Source: Mimachlamys varia
Taxonomy: Eukaryota > Mollusca > Bivalvia > Pectinida > Pectinidae
Reading direction: 5' to 3'
Length of the DNA: 64,000 nt
Assembly (NCBI GenBank): GCA_947623455.1
Contig: OX392532.1
Span: forward strand, 30,478,792-30,542,791
The translations under genes and the position numbers were made by a program. This document shows, one piece after another, positions 48,601-58,510 of this stretch. Below the pieces are notes generated by a model. It had not been told where the DNA came from and made no database searches. It saw nothing but the letters and a program-made list of their open reading frames with translations. Within the stretch, counting starts at the first letter, position 1; each line of letters begins with the position of its first letter.

Positions 48601-50804
48601 CACCTAGCTAATCTGATTTGTTTTCATTATCTAATACACCATTGTCAACTTGTACACTACCACTGCATTAGTAGATCCTCAATACAAATTGTGTTATTCG
48701 ATCAACGCGAAATGTAATATTACAAATTGCGTTATTTGATCAACGCAAAATATAATATTACAAATTGCGGCAGTATTACAAAATTGAGTTAATGTTACAA
48801 ATTGCTTTATTCTATCAACGTGAAATGTAATACCACAAATTGTGGCGGTATTACAAAATGTGTTGCAACAGTGCATACAGTGGTCATATGTCTTTCCCGT
48901 CCAGGCTAGCTGTGTGTGTGTCAAGTGTTTTATTTAGTGCACATGTACTTGTACAAGTTGTATGCATTTTTGGAGAATGAATATTTAATTCTTACACATT
49001 TGTAGTTGCTAAAAACACAGCTCCCAACTTTGTTTATTGTTTCTTCAAGTCCTTACCTTGTATTTCAATGTCAAGTCAAGGGATCTAATGCTGAATCATA
49101 TTAAAGCTGTCTCTACGATACACATATATATACATTTTAAAAGGCTAAACCTGAAATGAAGCGTATGAAATTACACAGACATCTTAAATATTATGACCAA
49201 ACAGTTTTAAAGAACAAGGAACAGTCCTAGGTCATTTAGGTCAGAGCAAGAGGTTAAAGGTCAAATTATTGTCAAGCCTTATCTAGACCATATTGAGCTG
49301 ATATGAAGCTTTATAATTTTGAATTTTGACAATGTGGGAATTTACGATGAATTGCAGATCATATTCACCATAATTAGTGCCATCCATTCCCGTCACAATA
49401 CAATATACTTATTAACTTTATAAAAATGACATTTTTCATGCAGATTGTAGTTTTCTTATCCTATAATCTCAATAAGCACCCCCTTTCTAACAAAATTTTT
49501 AGGCGCACTTCATACCCGTTAACCCTCCCTCATTTTGACCAAAAGTTACCAATTTCCCTCATCCAAGTTCAAACTCAAAAAACTCAAAATCTACATCTTG
49601 TGGTCAAATGATCTCCTAGTTACTGCAGGGTGTGTGTAATGATCATAATAGGTGTATCTGGATCAAATGAAACCTTTTTGAAGTTATTTTGATACATAAT
49701 AAGGGAAAGACAAATCGAGCAATGCAGTTTCAGTCGCATTTCGTGCACTTCTCCCTCATTGGAAATGTGGGATGAGGGAGATCTCCTATGGCACTGGGTG
49801 ATAATTCCGGCGATTACTGTAGCAGTGACCTACAATCTCATGCTTTCTATAGCTCACTCTTATCCTCATAACATACATGTAGTCTCATGTCTCCTTTATC
49901 TCGCTACTGTCTGAAACTTTCACTTATTTCATGCTCAATATCGGCCAACGACTGTAAACCAACTTAATTTCGCGTTTTCATATGAAACGCCTATTTTATG
50001 GCGATTTAATTTCACGATAACTACATTCATAAATCCTATGTACAGTACAGTACTCCTACAGTTGGGATAGCTCTAATTGAAACTATTTTGTTGTGAATGG
50101 CTTTCGCATATTTTAATCAACCATGAAAATACACAAAAAATTCATCACATGTGAAAATAAGTTGGTTTACAGTACATGTATTAACATTGAAAAGTCTTGC
50201 TTTATTCCCATTGCATGCTGTTAATTGTTTTCCTTTAAAGTTGACATAGTTTGGCTTGCACATACTATTTGTTTGCACATATTGTATTTTTATGTATAAC
50301 TGGACTTTAGCTTATGGTATTTGCATGTTCTATATTAAAATATTAATCCATGCCTTTAAAATTTGAAAATAACATTAGGACATTATCAGAAAATGAAGAC
50401 ATTACTTCCAGAATATACAAGTACCTTACTATATTTATATATGCAATTTGCAATAACAACTAATTATATGACTTGTAATTATGAAATAAAAATATAAATA
50501 ATTTTCCTGTCATATTCTTAATAGTTTAAGATTTTAAACATAAAAGATGAATTGGATCCATATTAAGGTCTGATTTGCATAAAAATCTGTACTAAACTGT
50601 GTATAAACTATTTTGAATTGAAGATAATATAATTTAATTTTTTTGATGATATTGTTCATTATTCTATCCTTCAATCAGTTGGCTATTTCATGCTGTATTA
50701 TTGATCTACTTTTTATTGAAGGTATTTGACCCGGAGAGATTCACGTCTGAGAACATAGAGAAACGAGACCCATTTGCCTACGTGCCTTTCTCTGCAGGCC
50801 CCAG
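36508..50804 (+). CDS. CYP4: Cytochrome P450 family 4 (CYP4F-like), 3' end not found
   Basis: Exons: 36508-36669, 38703-38850, 39703-39875, 40647-40774, 41371-41433, 42445-42568, 43566-43698, 44037-44166, then either 46519-46714 (9a) or 48380-48575 (9b), then 50722-50804. All are GT-AG and in frame, giving 446 complete codons. In order: N-terminal membrane anchor (residues 5-28), C-helix [20 protein letters not shown] (about 126), I-helix GHDTT (about 311), K-helix ExxR (EGMR), the PERF motif (DPERF) and the approach to the heme loop (PFSAGPR). The exon(s) with the heme-ligand cysteine (usual NCIGQ) and the last 60-75 residues are not recognisable in the remaining 13.2 kb. From family knowledge, CYP4 enzymes are ER-bound monooxygenases that omega-hydroxylate fatty acids and eicosanoids. 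It is either a gene continuing past the window or a broken one; the intact splice sites favour the former. Confidence 0.92.
38082..38170. repeat. Cluster of TAGTGCACTACTAG palindromes
   Basis: TAGTGCACTA occurs four times within about 90 bp, interleaved with ACTAGT and GTTTAAAC palindromes, producing overlapping inverted repeats. Confidence 0.75.
38420..38492 (-). other. Degenerate tRNA-like segment, probable SINE head
   Basis: The minus strand reads GATCAGTTGGTAGAGCTGTA (A-box-like) and CCCGGGTTCGATTTCTGG (B-box-like) at the right spacing. The anticodon arm does not fold cleanly, so it is not called as a tRNA gene. Confidence 0.5.
38703..38850 (+). CDS. CYP4: CYP4 exon 2
   Basis: Encodes [40 protein letters not shown] and TVKAIMKTS, the N-terminal beta region. 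Acceptor TTTTCAG, donor CAG|GTAATG; ends in phase 1. Confidence 0.92.
39703..39875 (+). CDS. CYP4: CYP4 exon 3 (C-helix)
   Basis: Encodes [20 protein letters not shown], then [19 protein letters not shown] and [18 protein letters not shown]. The WxxxR-type C-helix contacts the heme propionate. Acceptor ATACAG, donor ATT|GTAAGT. Confidence 0.94.
40647..40774 (+). CDS. CYP4: CYP4 exon 4
   Basis: Encodes [20 protein letters not shown], then [20 protein letters not shown]. Acceptor CACCAG, donor CGG|GTAGAC; ends in phase 2. Confidence 0.9.
41371..41433 (+). CDS. CYP4: CYP4 exon 5
   Basis: Short exon encoding [20 protein letters not shown]. Acceptor TTTTTCAG, donor TT|GTAAGT; phase 2 in and out. 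Confidence 0.88.
42046..42400. repeat. Inverted-repeat/hairpin cluster before CYP4 exon 6
   Basis: TTCAATGGTTTCCCG (42047) faces GGGAGACCATTGAA (42159), enclosing the inverted pair CAAATATATTTCACGAGTATGG and its inverse. A second set of palindromes follows (ATATCATCACTAGTGATGATAT near 42300-42350). Together they look like a decayed foldback element, ending 45 bp before exon 6. Confidence 0.65.
42445..42568 (+). CDS. CYP4: CYP4 exon 6
   Basis: Encodes [20 protein letters not shown], then [20 protein letters not shown]. Acceptor CTACAG, donor ATG|GTACCT; phase 0 out. Hairpin-rich sequence lies just upstream (42046-42400). Confidence 0.92.
43566..43698 (+). CDS. CYP4: CYP4 exon 7
   Basis: Encodes [39 protein letters not shown] and TFLFE, leading into the I-helix. 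Acceptor TTGTAG, donor AAG|GTAAAA; ends in phase 1. Confidence 0.93.
44037..44166 (+). CDS. CYP4: CYP4 exon 8 (I-helix oxygen-activation motif)
   Basis: Completes [20 protein letters not shown] and continues [19 protein letters not shown]. The GHDTT motif is the oxygen-binding threonine pair of CYP4. Acceptor TACCAG, donor ATG|GTATGT; ends in phase 2, which both versions of exon 9 accept. Confidence 0.95.
44525..44735. repeat. Foldback repeat in CYP4 intron 8
   Basis: Arms of about 55 bp (44536-44592 and 44673-44735) are inverse copies, sharing ACAAACCAATTATC, GATTATTATTTGTAACCG-type sequence and GCC. A related sequence is at 44200-44290. Nature unknown. Confidence 0.55.
44770..45300. repeat. 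Imperfect tandem repeat of about 125 bp, four copies
   Basis: Each unit contains CTCACAGTGCTTCCTTAACA, AAAGTTCTTGCTTGG, AGGTCAAAGGTCAAGGTCAC and AAAATTGGTTTCC. Similar in style to the AGGTCAAGGTC-containing repeats at 12.7-14.6 kb and 20.1-20.5 kb. Confidence 0.7.
46187..46441 (+). repeat. 54-bp array, five units, each a hairpin with a donor-like loop
   Basis: Each unit holds CCAGGGGTG and, 20-25 nt later, ACCCCTGG, which can pair as an 8-bp stem; the loop carries GTGTAGGTGAGTG, that is AG|GTGAGT. The array ends 77 bp before CYP4 exon 9a. Confidence 0.85.
46519..46714 (+). CDS. CYP4: CYP4 exon 9a (K-helix and SRS5, version a)
   Basis: 196 nt, phase 2 in and 0 out. Encodes [40 protein letters not shown] and [20 protein letters not shown], with ExxR as EGMR. 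It departs from CYP4 consensus at several usually fixed places (IHVPVP for LHPPVP; DCSSMP for DLPNL-like). It is homologous along its full length to exon 9b, with identical length and phases. Confidence 0.92.
47513..47590 (-). tRNA. tRNA-Ala(AGC)-like sequence, probably pseudogene or SINE head
   Basis: On the minus strand the A box TAGCTCAGTGGTAGAG and B box GGTTCAAACCC are perfect. The T stem CCGGG/CCCGG pairs fully. The anticodon loop CTAGCGT gives AGC, but the anticodon stem has one T-T mismatch and the acceptor stem (GACCAGG with TGTGGCC) has two mismatches. It lies between CYP4 exons 9a and 9b. Confidence 0.5.
47960..48295 (+). repeat. Two direct copies of a tRNA-derived SINE head
   Basis: Copies at about 47968-48085 and 48170-48292, each with TAGCTCAATTGGTTGAGCG (or its TAACTCAGTCGGTTGAACA variant) as A box and a GGTCCCGAGTTTGACG / TCCCGGGTTCGAACCCC B box, followed by TGGCCGT-CATTTTTCCTCTCC. 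The second copy ends about 85 bp before exon 9b. Confidence 0.65.
48380..48575 (+). CDS. CYP4: CYP4 exon 9b (K-helix and SRS5, version b)
   Basis: 196 nt, phase 2 in and 0 out. Encodes [40 protein letters not shown] and [20 protein letters not shown]. Closer to the CYP4 consensus than 9a. If 9a and 9b were both included the frame would shift and reach TAA 14 codons into 9b; if both were skipped the frame would also break. That arrangement is typical of mutually exclusive exons. Confidence 0.92.
48576..50721 (+). other. CYP4 intron after exon 9b
   Basis: Contains a short-period repeat of ATTACAAATTGCG-type units (48690-48860) and a MITE at 49953-50171. The rest is AT-rich and unremarkable. 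Confidence 0.5.
49953..50171. mobile_element. MITE with TGTAAACCAACTTAATTTCG ends
   Basis: Second copy of the family at 27312-27523. Left end CTGTAAACCAACTTAATTTC, right end GAAAATAAGTTGGTTTACAG, about 219 bp. Confidence 0.78.
50722..50804 (+). CDS. CYP4: CYP4 exon 10 (PERF motif)
   Basis: Encodes [20 protein letters not shown] and VPFSAGPR. The next residues in any CYP4 are the heme-ligand loop, expected to begin the following exon in phase 2. Donor CAG|GTAAGT is strong. No matching acceptor exon was found before 64000. Confidence 0.94.
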
Positions 50805-50879
50805 GTAAGTCAATTTTCCACGGTTCTATCAATGAAATAAACCCTCAGATCCTTAAACCTCTTTAATTTGTTATTCAGA

Positions 50880-51300
50880 CATGTATTGAAAGGGCTGCGG
50901 TGGGTGAGTGTTTAAGGTGTTCTGACATTCTTTCACTACCCCTCCACCTCTGAGTAACTGTGGCCGAGTGGTTAAGGTGTTCTGACATTCTACCACTAGC
51001 CCTCCACCTCTGGGTTGCGGTGGGTGAGTGGTTAAGGTGTCCCGACATTCTACCACTAGCCCTCCACCTCTGGACTGCGTTGGGCGAGTGGTTAAGGTAA
51101 TCTGACATTCTATCACTAGCCCTCCACCTCTGTCTTGCAGTGGGCAAGTGGTTATGGTGTTCTGACATTCTACCACTATACTCCTCCACCTCTGTGTTGC
51201 GGTGGGCGAGTGGTTAAGGTGTTCTGACATTCTACCACTATACTCCTCCACCTCTGTGTTGCGATGGGCAAGTTGTTATGGTGTTCTGACATTCTACCAG
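50880..51300 (+). repeat. 60-bp array, seven units, each carrying a tRNA-like A box
   Basis: The best unit has TGGCCGAGTGGTTAAGG, identical in form to the A box of type II tRNAs (Ser/Leu), followed by TGTTCTGACATTCTACCACT and CCCTCCACCTCT. Units are 60-62 bp. The array runs into sequence with TTTTCTCCGGGTACTCC (51385) like the SINE central block, so it appears to be a SINE whose head was tandemly amplified. Confidence 0.85.
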
Positions 51301-51445
51301 GAGCCCTTCACCTCTGAGTTGCAATTTTGAAATCCAAGTGGGGCAGTTGCCAGTTACTTCATGACCGTAGGTCAGTGATTTTTCTCCGGGTACTCCAGCC
51401 TTCCTCCACCTTCAAAACCTGTCCTTAATTGACCCTGGCTGTTAA
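51301..51445 (+). mobile_element. SINE body following the A-box array
   Basis: Contains TTCTCCGGGTACTCC and CCTTCCTCCACC, followed by ACCCTGGCTGTTAATAGGAC and GTAAAACAAAATAAACC, typical of mollusc SINE tails. Confidence 0.55.
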
Positions 51446-51900
51446 TAGGACGTAAAACAAAATAAACCAACTTAGAATGACATGGCCAACATTTTTTCTA
51501 TTAATCCTTGTGAAAGAAGTTCTGCAAACTACGTATACAGACATCTCAATTTTTTGCCATATTTTCTAGATACATTTTTATCTATCGCATTGATTACAAT
51601 TGTAAAAGTCCCACTTGTGAGATCAAAACGAGACTTGAAAGTGATTGAAACCTCAGAAGATCAAGAGCAGATGCTTAAGTCATCTAGATCTTTGATGTTA
51701 TTTTTTATTTGGTTGGATGGTACAGCAAAACAGGGCTGAAGCTCGATTCTCCTATAAAGTGTGAAAAAGTATTTGGTCATTTGTCCCACCGTATGTTTTT
51801 CCTTCAAAAAGTCTATCAATAAGACACTTTGCCTGTTTCCTTCCATGCCGTAAGAGCAATTGTTTTAAATATGTGAAGATTATTTTACACAACCAATAAA

Positions 51901-52130
51901 TAGGTAAAGATGCCATGACAACATCTTGCTGGGTTAATCGGCTTTAATAAAAAAAGTTGACTAGTTTCGACACATTAGATGTGTCGTCTTCAGGACAAAT
52001 TTGAAATAGGTATTTGAAAAGGTATTTCAAATTTGTCCTGAAGACGACACATCTAATATGTCGAAACTAGTCAACTTTTTTTATTAAAGCCGATTAACCC
52101 AGCAAGATGTTGTCATGGCATCTTTACCTA
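51901..52130. repeat. 230-bp near-perfect palindrome
   Basis: Arms 51901-52008 and 52023-52130 are inverse copies with about one mismatch, separated by a 14-nt centre. Each arm contains AGTTGACTAGTTTCGACACA and GTGTCGTCTTCAGGAC. In the right arm CTGAAGA (52038-52044), a CGACA/TGTCG stem and GAAAC follow in order, resembling the termini of Penelope-like retroelements. Confidence 0.88.
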
Positions 52131-52973
52131 TTGATAACTCTACTACTACGGTTGGACTCTTGTATTCCTTGTGGAATCCGTCTACTGGGCTACACACTGC
52201 ACCATTTACACGGACATTGGATCTCCCCGAGTCTCCCCGTATTACAACCAATAAATGTTTTATGTGATGTTTTGATGACTCCTACATTTTGTATCCTGTC
52301 ACCTTCCTCAGACAAATGACCGGCAAATGTCAACAATTGACGGGTGATTGTTTTAAGTTGGAAAGACTCATTTCATTGTTGTTGTAAAAGAAATAAAGCT
52401 TTTATTCGAAAGTTATTGTGGGCAATCTTTCCTCAGATTTAGAGAAGTTTTTTCTTTATTCTATACCATCTCGGAGGTGAAGAGCTTTCCCTTAATAAAT
52501 TAAACAAAACCCTCCAGGAGTGAAACTTTACCTAATAAGTAAAATAAAACCCTCCAAGATCGGAAATTTCACTGAATAAATAAAATAAAACCTTCCAAGA
52601 GTGTGTAACTTTCAATAACACTCTCCAAGAGTTACTGCCCTTCCCACAGTGACAGCATTGCAAGGATTGCTCTTTACAAATGAGCAATTTGCACATGAAG
52701 ACCCCACGTAAAAAAAATATACATATAGAAATCATATCTAAATTATTGACAGCTACTAGAATACTTTGAAAGCTTCATATAGTTAACCTGCTGGCTGCCT
52801 TTCAATGTTTAAGATATCATCAATATTCACTTCATTTGGTTTTATTCAAGAAAAGTGACTTTCCAGTTGTGTGTTACTGTATACTAAGGACTTGCCACAC
52901 ATCATATTTTCAATCTTTATTTGTATAGTGTTCATTTTGACCTCATATTTAACTACCTATATGTATATAATAC

Positions 52974-53385
52974 AGTGTACCCTTGTTATACCGCCACATT
53001 TCGTCCACAGCAACTATGGCGGTATAGCGAGGGTGGCGATAGTATCAAATTATGAAAATTATTACCAAGAATTAAATTGCATAATAGATTGCATTTCCAA
53101 CATTTTATTAAAAACAAGCGCATAAATTTATATCTGAAAATAGTTATTGATCTGCGTTTGCCGCATGCCATTCCAAATGGAACAATAAAAGTTTCCTCGA
53201 TCTCCCAAGGAAAATGTATAGCGATTCGGAACGTTTGTATTTTAAATGGTGTGTTGGATGGCGATATGTGAGGGTGTCGAACTTAAAGAGAGAATTATAT
53301 AGAAGGGAAATCCTTTCTAGAGGTTTAGGTGGCGGTATGCGAGGGTGGCGGTAGATTCAGGTGGCAATAGGTCGAGGGTACACTG
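52974..53385. mobile_element. 412-bp pogo/Tigger-like MITE with TA target duplication
   Basis: Left end TA-CAGTGTACCCTTGTTATACCG, right end inverse with GTCGAGGGTACACTG-TA. The interior repeats GGCGGTAT-GCGAGGGTGGCG near both ends. These termini are typical of the pogo group. No transposase. Confidence 0.82.
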
Positions 53386-53885
53386 TATGTTGTTTACTGG
53401 TGTTTGCTGTACTGTTTACTTTGCCAGAGGATGTAAAAAGGCAGTAATTAAACTGTACCAACAAAGTTCGATTTTACATAATTTCTATGTTAATAGGGTA
53501 CTTTTAGGCAGTTTTCAATTAAAGTTATTTTCGTTGGAATTACAACTACAGAAAGAAAATGGTAGTGGAGTATTGTTATTGAACCAAAGTCATAGTGTTG
53601 TTCACTATGAAGTCACCTCTTTATATTAAGGTAATATTTTTGTTTCACTTTTTTATATATGATGTAACACACACACATGCTGCGTCTTTCAAATTGAGTA
53701 ATAGATACAGAACACTGAAAAAAAATAAGTTAAACTGCATCATACAGTTGTTTATTCTCCTAGGACTGTTTAGTGATGCTAGGGACCAAAAGTTGAGAAT
53801 CCAAAATCTTTAAACTAAAAAAAGAAAATTATTGTAGAAGCAGAAGGGTCAAGTGCATACACCATTTATCAAACAAAGCAGCTAC

Positions 53886-54078
53886 ATCACCTGCTTACCT
53901 TGATATCTACTTGAACTTCTACCAACATGGACAGCTTACTTCTAAGCTATATGATGAATGTGATGATTTCCATTATCCGATTGTGAACATTCCTTTTCTT
54001 GATAGCAACATCCCTTCTTCTCCAGCCTATGGTGTTTACATGTCACTGTTGATTCGATATTCAAGGACTTGCTCTTAA
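53886..54078 (+). pseudogene. Retroelement polyprotein fragment
   Basis: Reads uninterrupted for about 63 codons to a TAA, including YLDIYLNFYQHGQLTSKLYD, FHYPIVNIPFLDSNIPSSPA and YGVYMSLLIRYSRTC. The NIPSSPAYGVY-x-S-x-LIRY-x-R block is the C-terminal part of a reverse-transcriptase-like protein family very common in molluscan and cnidarian genomes. Truncated at both sides. Confidence 0.65.
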
Positions 54079-54289
54079 TTTCGGGATCAATGTTGACTGC
54101 TGACAAACAAACTAACAACATAGGGATTCGAGAGATGCAGGTTGATCAGAAATATGGGCAATTTTAATTGTTGCCATCTTTGTCTCTTTGAGAAATATTC
54201 TGTATCTTTAAGTGATATGTAGATGGACGTTTTAAAGTATGCTTGTTAGTGTGTTTACTTGTGGTGATTGGCAATGATGACTTGACTCT

Positions 54290-54480
54290 CATTTTGAGAA
54301 CTTGACGTTTACTTGGATGGGACAAAGATTTACATGGCGGGTGTCTTCAATGAAGCAGAAGACGCTTACTCTTCTGGAACACCTGGTCTTATTCTCTTGT
54401 ACTTTTACAAGGGTCTTCATGTCAATCTTTCCTTTGTTCATATTTTGCCCCTAGTTTAATCGATTTTGAGTTCGGATAAT
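54290..54480 (+). pseudogene. 3' fragment of the same retroelement family
   Basis: Contains GATGGGACAAAGATTTACAT, GGCGGGTGTC, GAAGCAGAAGACGCTTACTC and CTTATTCTCTTGTACTTTTA. The segment recurs inverted, with about 22 bp deleted, at 62713-62856. The two together mark a dispersed element lying downstream of the coding remnant. Confidence 0.6.
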
Positions 54481-54949
54481 GATTTTTTTAACGCCTCAGT
54501 ATTCTCTAATTTATTTATATACTGAAATTAGATATTAAGCTATTTTCACGATTTAGTTAAGTCTTTTTGCCACTTTTTTTTCTTTGGGTCATGCTGCAAT
54601 TTTTGCGAGTATTTATTATATCATGATCATGGTATTAGTTAAATCGGTTGTTTATGATAACATGTAACAAGTTGAAGAAGTAAATAACTGGTTTATGGGA
54701 CGTTTGCAAGTGAAATAAATAAGGTAGTATCGAATAATGTAAACTATATATTAAATAGTAATATTCAATGCCATCTCATTGCTAATGTGATCAATTATAC
54801 TAGTATATTAGTTTCTAGAAGAAAAGGACAAATATTTTCGATTTTTTTTTCTGATTGAGTGTTTCGAGTTTGACAGACACGATTTAAGGTATCATATACT
54901 ACTTACCATAAATTCTCAATGACTTTTACTAATCCATGTTGTCTGGAAA

Positions 54950-55510
54950 TAAATAAAAAAATAATTAATATCAGAATATCCAAGAACAAGATATTCAGTA
55001 CTTACAATCACTGCGAAAGGCAACATCAGACAGGGAGGCAATACTGAAACAAAAGGAAAACCATATTAAAATACGTGCAAACGGAAAATATCAAAGACTC
55101 ACGAAATGTAAAATAAAAAGAAATACCCGACGACTAGACGAAATCAGACACCGAGGTAATGTCTAACCAAAATGAAAAGGTTATGGAAATATTAAGAGAA
55201 CAACAAATCATTAAAAAATAATAATAAAAAAAAAACTAAATGCATAGTAAAATCTGTACGAAAAATGACAAACTATTAGAAAATATCAAAACAAAACAAA
55301 TGCATAAAAAAGAATAAGAAGCCAAATTAAATCAAAACGAAATGCATAGTGATATCTTTACGAAAAAAAACCCCCAAACCACTAAAAAATATCAAACCAA
55401 AACGAAATTCTTAGTGAAATATCAAAACAATAAAAGCAACATTGAAATTTATATCTAAAATAATATCAGACACAGAGGAAATGTCGAAACTAACGATAAA
55501 ATAAAATCAT
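54950..55510. repeat. A-rich, strand-asymmetric region with a loose repeat
   Basis: The plus strand is strongly A-rich with few T. Approximate units carry AAACGAAATGCATAGTGA, TCTTTACGAAAAA and CACAGAGGAAATGTC. No coding potential is apparent. Confidence 0.55.
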
Positions 55511-56677
55511 AATTGCTTCTACAGACCAGAGGTACACACCTGGGCATAACTCTGATGGTGTAATAGATTATCTTCAGTTGAAAATGTATTGTCAAAAGAA
55601 TTTTCAAAAAGTTCTCGCCCATAAAGACCTTCTGGACACGTCCATAAGGTCAACACGAGTAATTAACACATGCTTGATATGTTGTTAGATAGGAAGTTTA
55701 TAGTTTGTTACACCCATGTACAGTTACGGAACTATTCACATTGCAGATACTATGTCAGATTTAATAGGTTGCTAGAACAGGGAGCCTGTGTTGATATGCT
55801 CACTGTTTGTTCTATGAACATGGCCACGCATGGCAGAGCAACATCATAAACGAATATTGCATTGAAATGAAACACATATCCTTCTTTATGACATTTATGA
55901 AGTAATAATGATGGGATATGACAGATTCCTCAGTCTGATATGATATTTCTTGTGAAACTGTCTACTTATCTAATGTCGAAAGTACAAACATCAATAGTTA
56001 ACTGGTATCTATAAGGGAAATCATGTATTTCAATATATATGTAAACGTAAATTTTCTTGTTGCATGTACGTTTACATATGACTTAATTTTGATTGGCGTA
56101 TCTCTCTTTAATTTGTTTATAATCAAAACAACGAATATATTTAATTCAGAGTTAGATATTTCAGCAGGGTTCATTAATTTTTTCCATACGGCCGAATGTT
56201 TGGAAACAGAATTTTGGTATTTGTAAGAGAATTACATTTAAACTTTTAAAAAATTTTGTTTAAGATTTTTTGTGTCAAAGCTAGTGGTATGATTAACTTC
56301 GGGAACAATACAGAAATAATTAATTACTTTATGCATAAAATAAAACCCATACAATCACAATGAGTTTTATACACACTTCTTATTAAATATCAAGGTATTT
56401 GTCATCTTTTGTGTTTTTTAGACTTATAGAAGATGATGCAATTAGGAATATCATGCTACATTTGTATGCTATGTTTATGTCTTTTTATCAGATTGTTTAT
56501 TGAGACTATTGTTCCTATAAGCAAACATATGCATGCAGATGCTAACGTTAATTTTGTTAGAGCAAATAAATCCATTAACAATACGGATATAAGTTAGATA
56601 AATAAAAAAAAAACGCATCGACTTTTTCTTTGATTGTGATATACACGTTGTCCTTTAATTTGGGATATACTTACATA

Positions 56678-56804
56678 AGCGCTACATGTAAAGGTTTCAT
56701 AAGAAAGAATACAAATAAGTGCTACATGTTAAGGTTTCATACGAAAGAATACAAATTAGTGCTACATGTAAAGGTTTCATAAGAAGGAATACAAATTAGC
56801 CCTA
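56678..56804. repeat. 45-bp tandem repeat, about three copies
   Basis: Units with GCTACATGTAAAGGTTTCAT followed by AAGAAAGAATACAAATTAG. Confidence 0.85.
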
Positions 56805-58470
56805 CATGAATGCTATATTATATTACTATTTTTTTGTATATTTTATTTGTTACAACTATCATATATGGCAAACATGAAGAATTCGAATTTCAGCTTTATT
56901 AAAACAAGAAATGTTGACCAGAGTGCTTAGAAAATAACGCTGGTAAAGAGGATGCACGACATCCCTTGAATTAAGAAACACAACTATATGAAAACCTCAC
57001 ACATGTTTTTGTCTATTTTTTTTTTATTTAACATTGGTAAACGTAAACTTGTCCACTGATAAATGTTATATCTGTGAAATCATAATGGTTGGTCTTAATA
57101 TGTATAAAGTATTGGTACTCAGTCATGATTCTGACATAGATATTAAACATTATTTAATACTCAAATAAATTGCGAAGACTTATACAACACTTTCCATCTG
57201 AAGTATATGCTTAAAACAATTGCAGAAACTGATAAGTAGTTGGGATACTTTCGACTAGAACTTGCAAACCAATTAAGATACGAGGTACAATTTCGATATA
57301 TTTAAAAAAAACATAACTTTAAAATATGAAATAAAACGTAAGGAAAATAAAATGTCAATTTTGAAGAGATGAGGTGCAGAATAAGTGGATATTTCGATAT
57401 CGCTTGAAACTTTCTAGATTCTAAATTAAATGGATTGTGACGAATTTTTATAAAGGAGAAACATATGTTTCAAAAAATTGAGAAGTTTGCTTAATAGTTT
57501 TGGTTTGTTTCCAAGGTAAAGTCTAATTCATTTATGTTTAACATTTTTACATACTTGATCAAAATGATTTATCAAACGAATGAAGTCATGTGATTAGTTT
57601 TTGTGAAGTGAAGAATATGAAGCTTGTTTTAAATTTGTTAAATGTAATGAATGAGCTATAAATAACAGTGTTTTATTTCGGTTTATTTTTGTACAAAAAT
57701 TCCGCAATTGGTTCTTGGATTCTCCAAAGCAATGTATCTACATAGTCAGAATTTTTTGTGCTTTGTACAGGACTTGTCTATTAGTTACATTTATTTCGAA
57801 AACGTTACAGATAGAAGTAGTTTTTATACAGATGATTTAATATAAAAATATCTGTGTAAGAAGAAAGAGTGAATACATGCAGAGAATTATGGGGGTCTCT
57901 TTTGGCGTTGTAAATCATATCTGTGACATATGGCTGGTAATGCCTGGTAATCAGAGGGAGGGTTCTCGCCATGGCACGGCAAACTTTGATGCAAAGGAAC
58001 AAACTCGTTTCAAGACTGAAAGTATGCATCATGAGGCAGAACCAACTTCGCAGTCATATTACAGTGTTAATTTACGAGTGGCGTATCGCGATAGATGATA
58101 GGCAGAATTATTCCATATTATACATACAGAGGAAAGAACAAAGAGAATGGATGCCCTTTAAATTAGTTTGGCCTACACTGTATTAAATCAAACTTACACA
58201 TGTTATGGCATTATATATACCAAGAGAAATTAAAGGCAGGAGGCAAAATATTTTGATATTAACAGATGAAATTTTGACGTTTTTCTGCTTGATGAATGCA
58301 AGATGGAGGGCGGCTATTGAACAGAGTGATCTGATTATGTGCTGATATTTTAATAATAATGTACCGCTGAATATAGACAGGTAATTCATGGTAGGGAGAG
58401 GGATGTTCAAATCATCTATTCCTTCAGAGGAAAACAACATATTCAAAAATTAGAATCTCGAGTAGAGATG

Positions 58471-58510
58471 TAGAATTAGAGAGAGAGAGAGGGGGGGGGG
58501 GGGTGTGTGT
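58471..58510. repeat. Compound microsatellite (GA)n-(G)n-(GT)n
   Basis: A run of GA dinucleotides passes into at least 13 G and then GT repeats. Confidence 0.9.

Noticed and set aside
50871..51251. Minus-strand ORFs with repeated RMSEHLNH-like units
   Set aside because: By-products of the 60-bp tRNA-like array; unit lengths vary (60-62 bp), so the frame is not maintained throughout.
52038..52070. Canonical hammerhead ribozyme
   Set aside because: The CTGAAGA and GAAAC boxes fit, but an extra C prevents the usual first pair of stem II, and the cleavage-site strand could not be identified.
53201..53240. Candidate CYP4 heme-loop exon (short GK-CIAIRN-like reading)
   Set aside because: It lies inside the pogo-like MITE, lacks the glycine pattern of the loop and has no matching splice phase.
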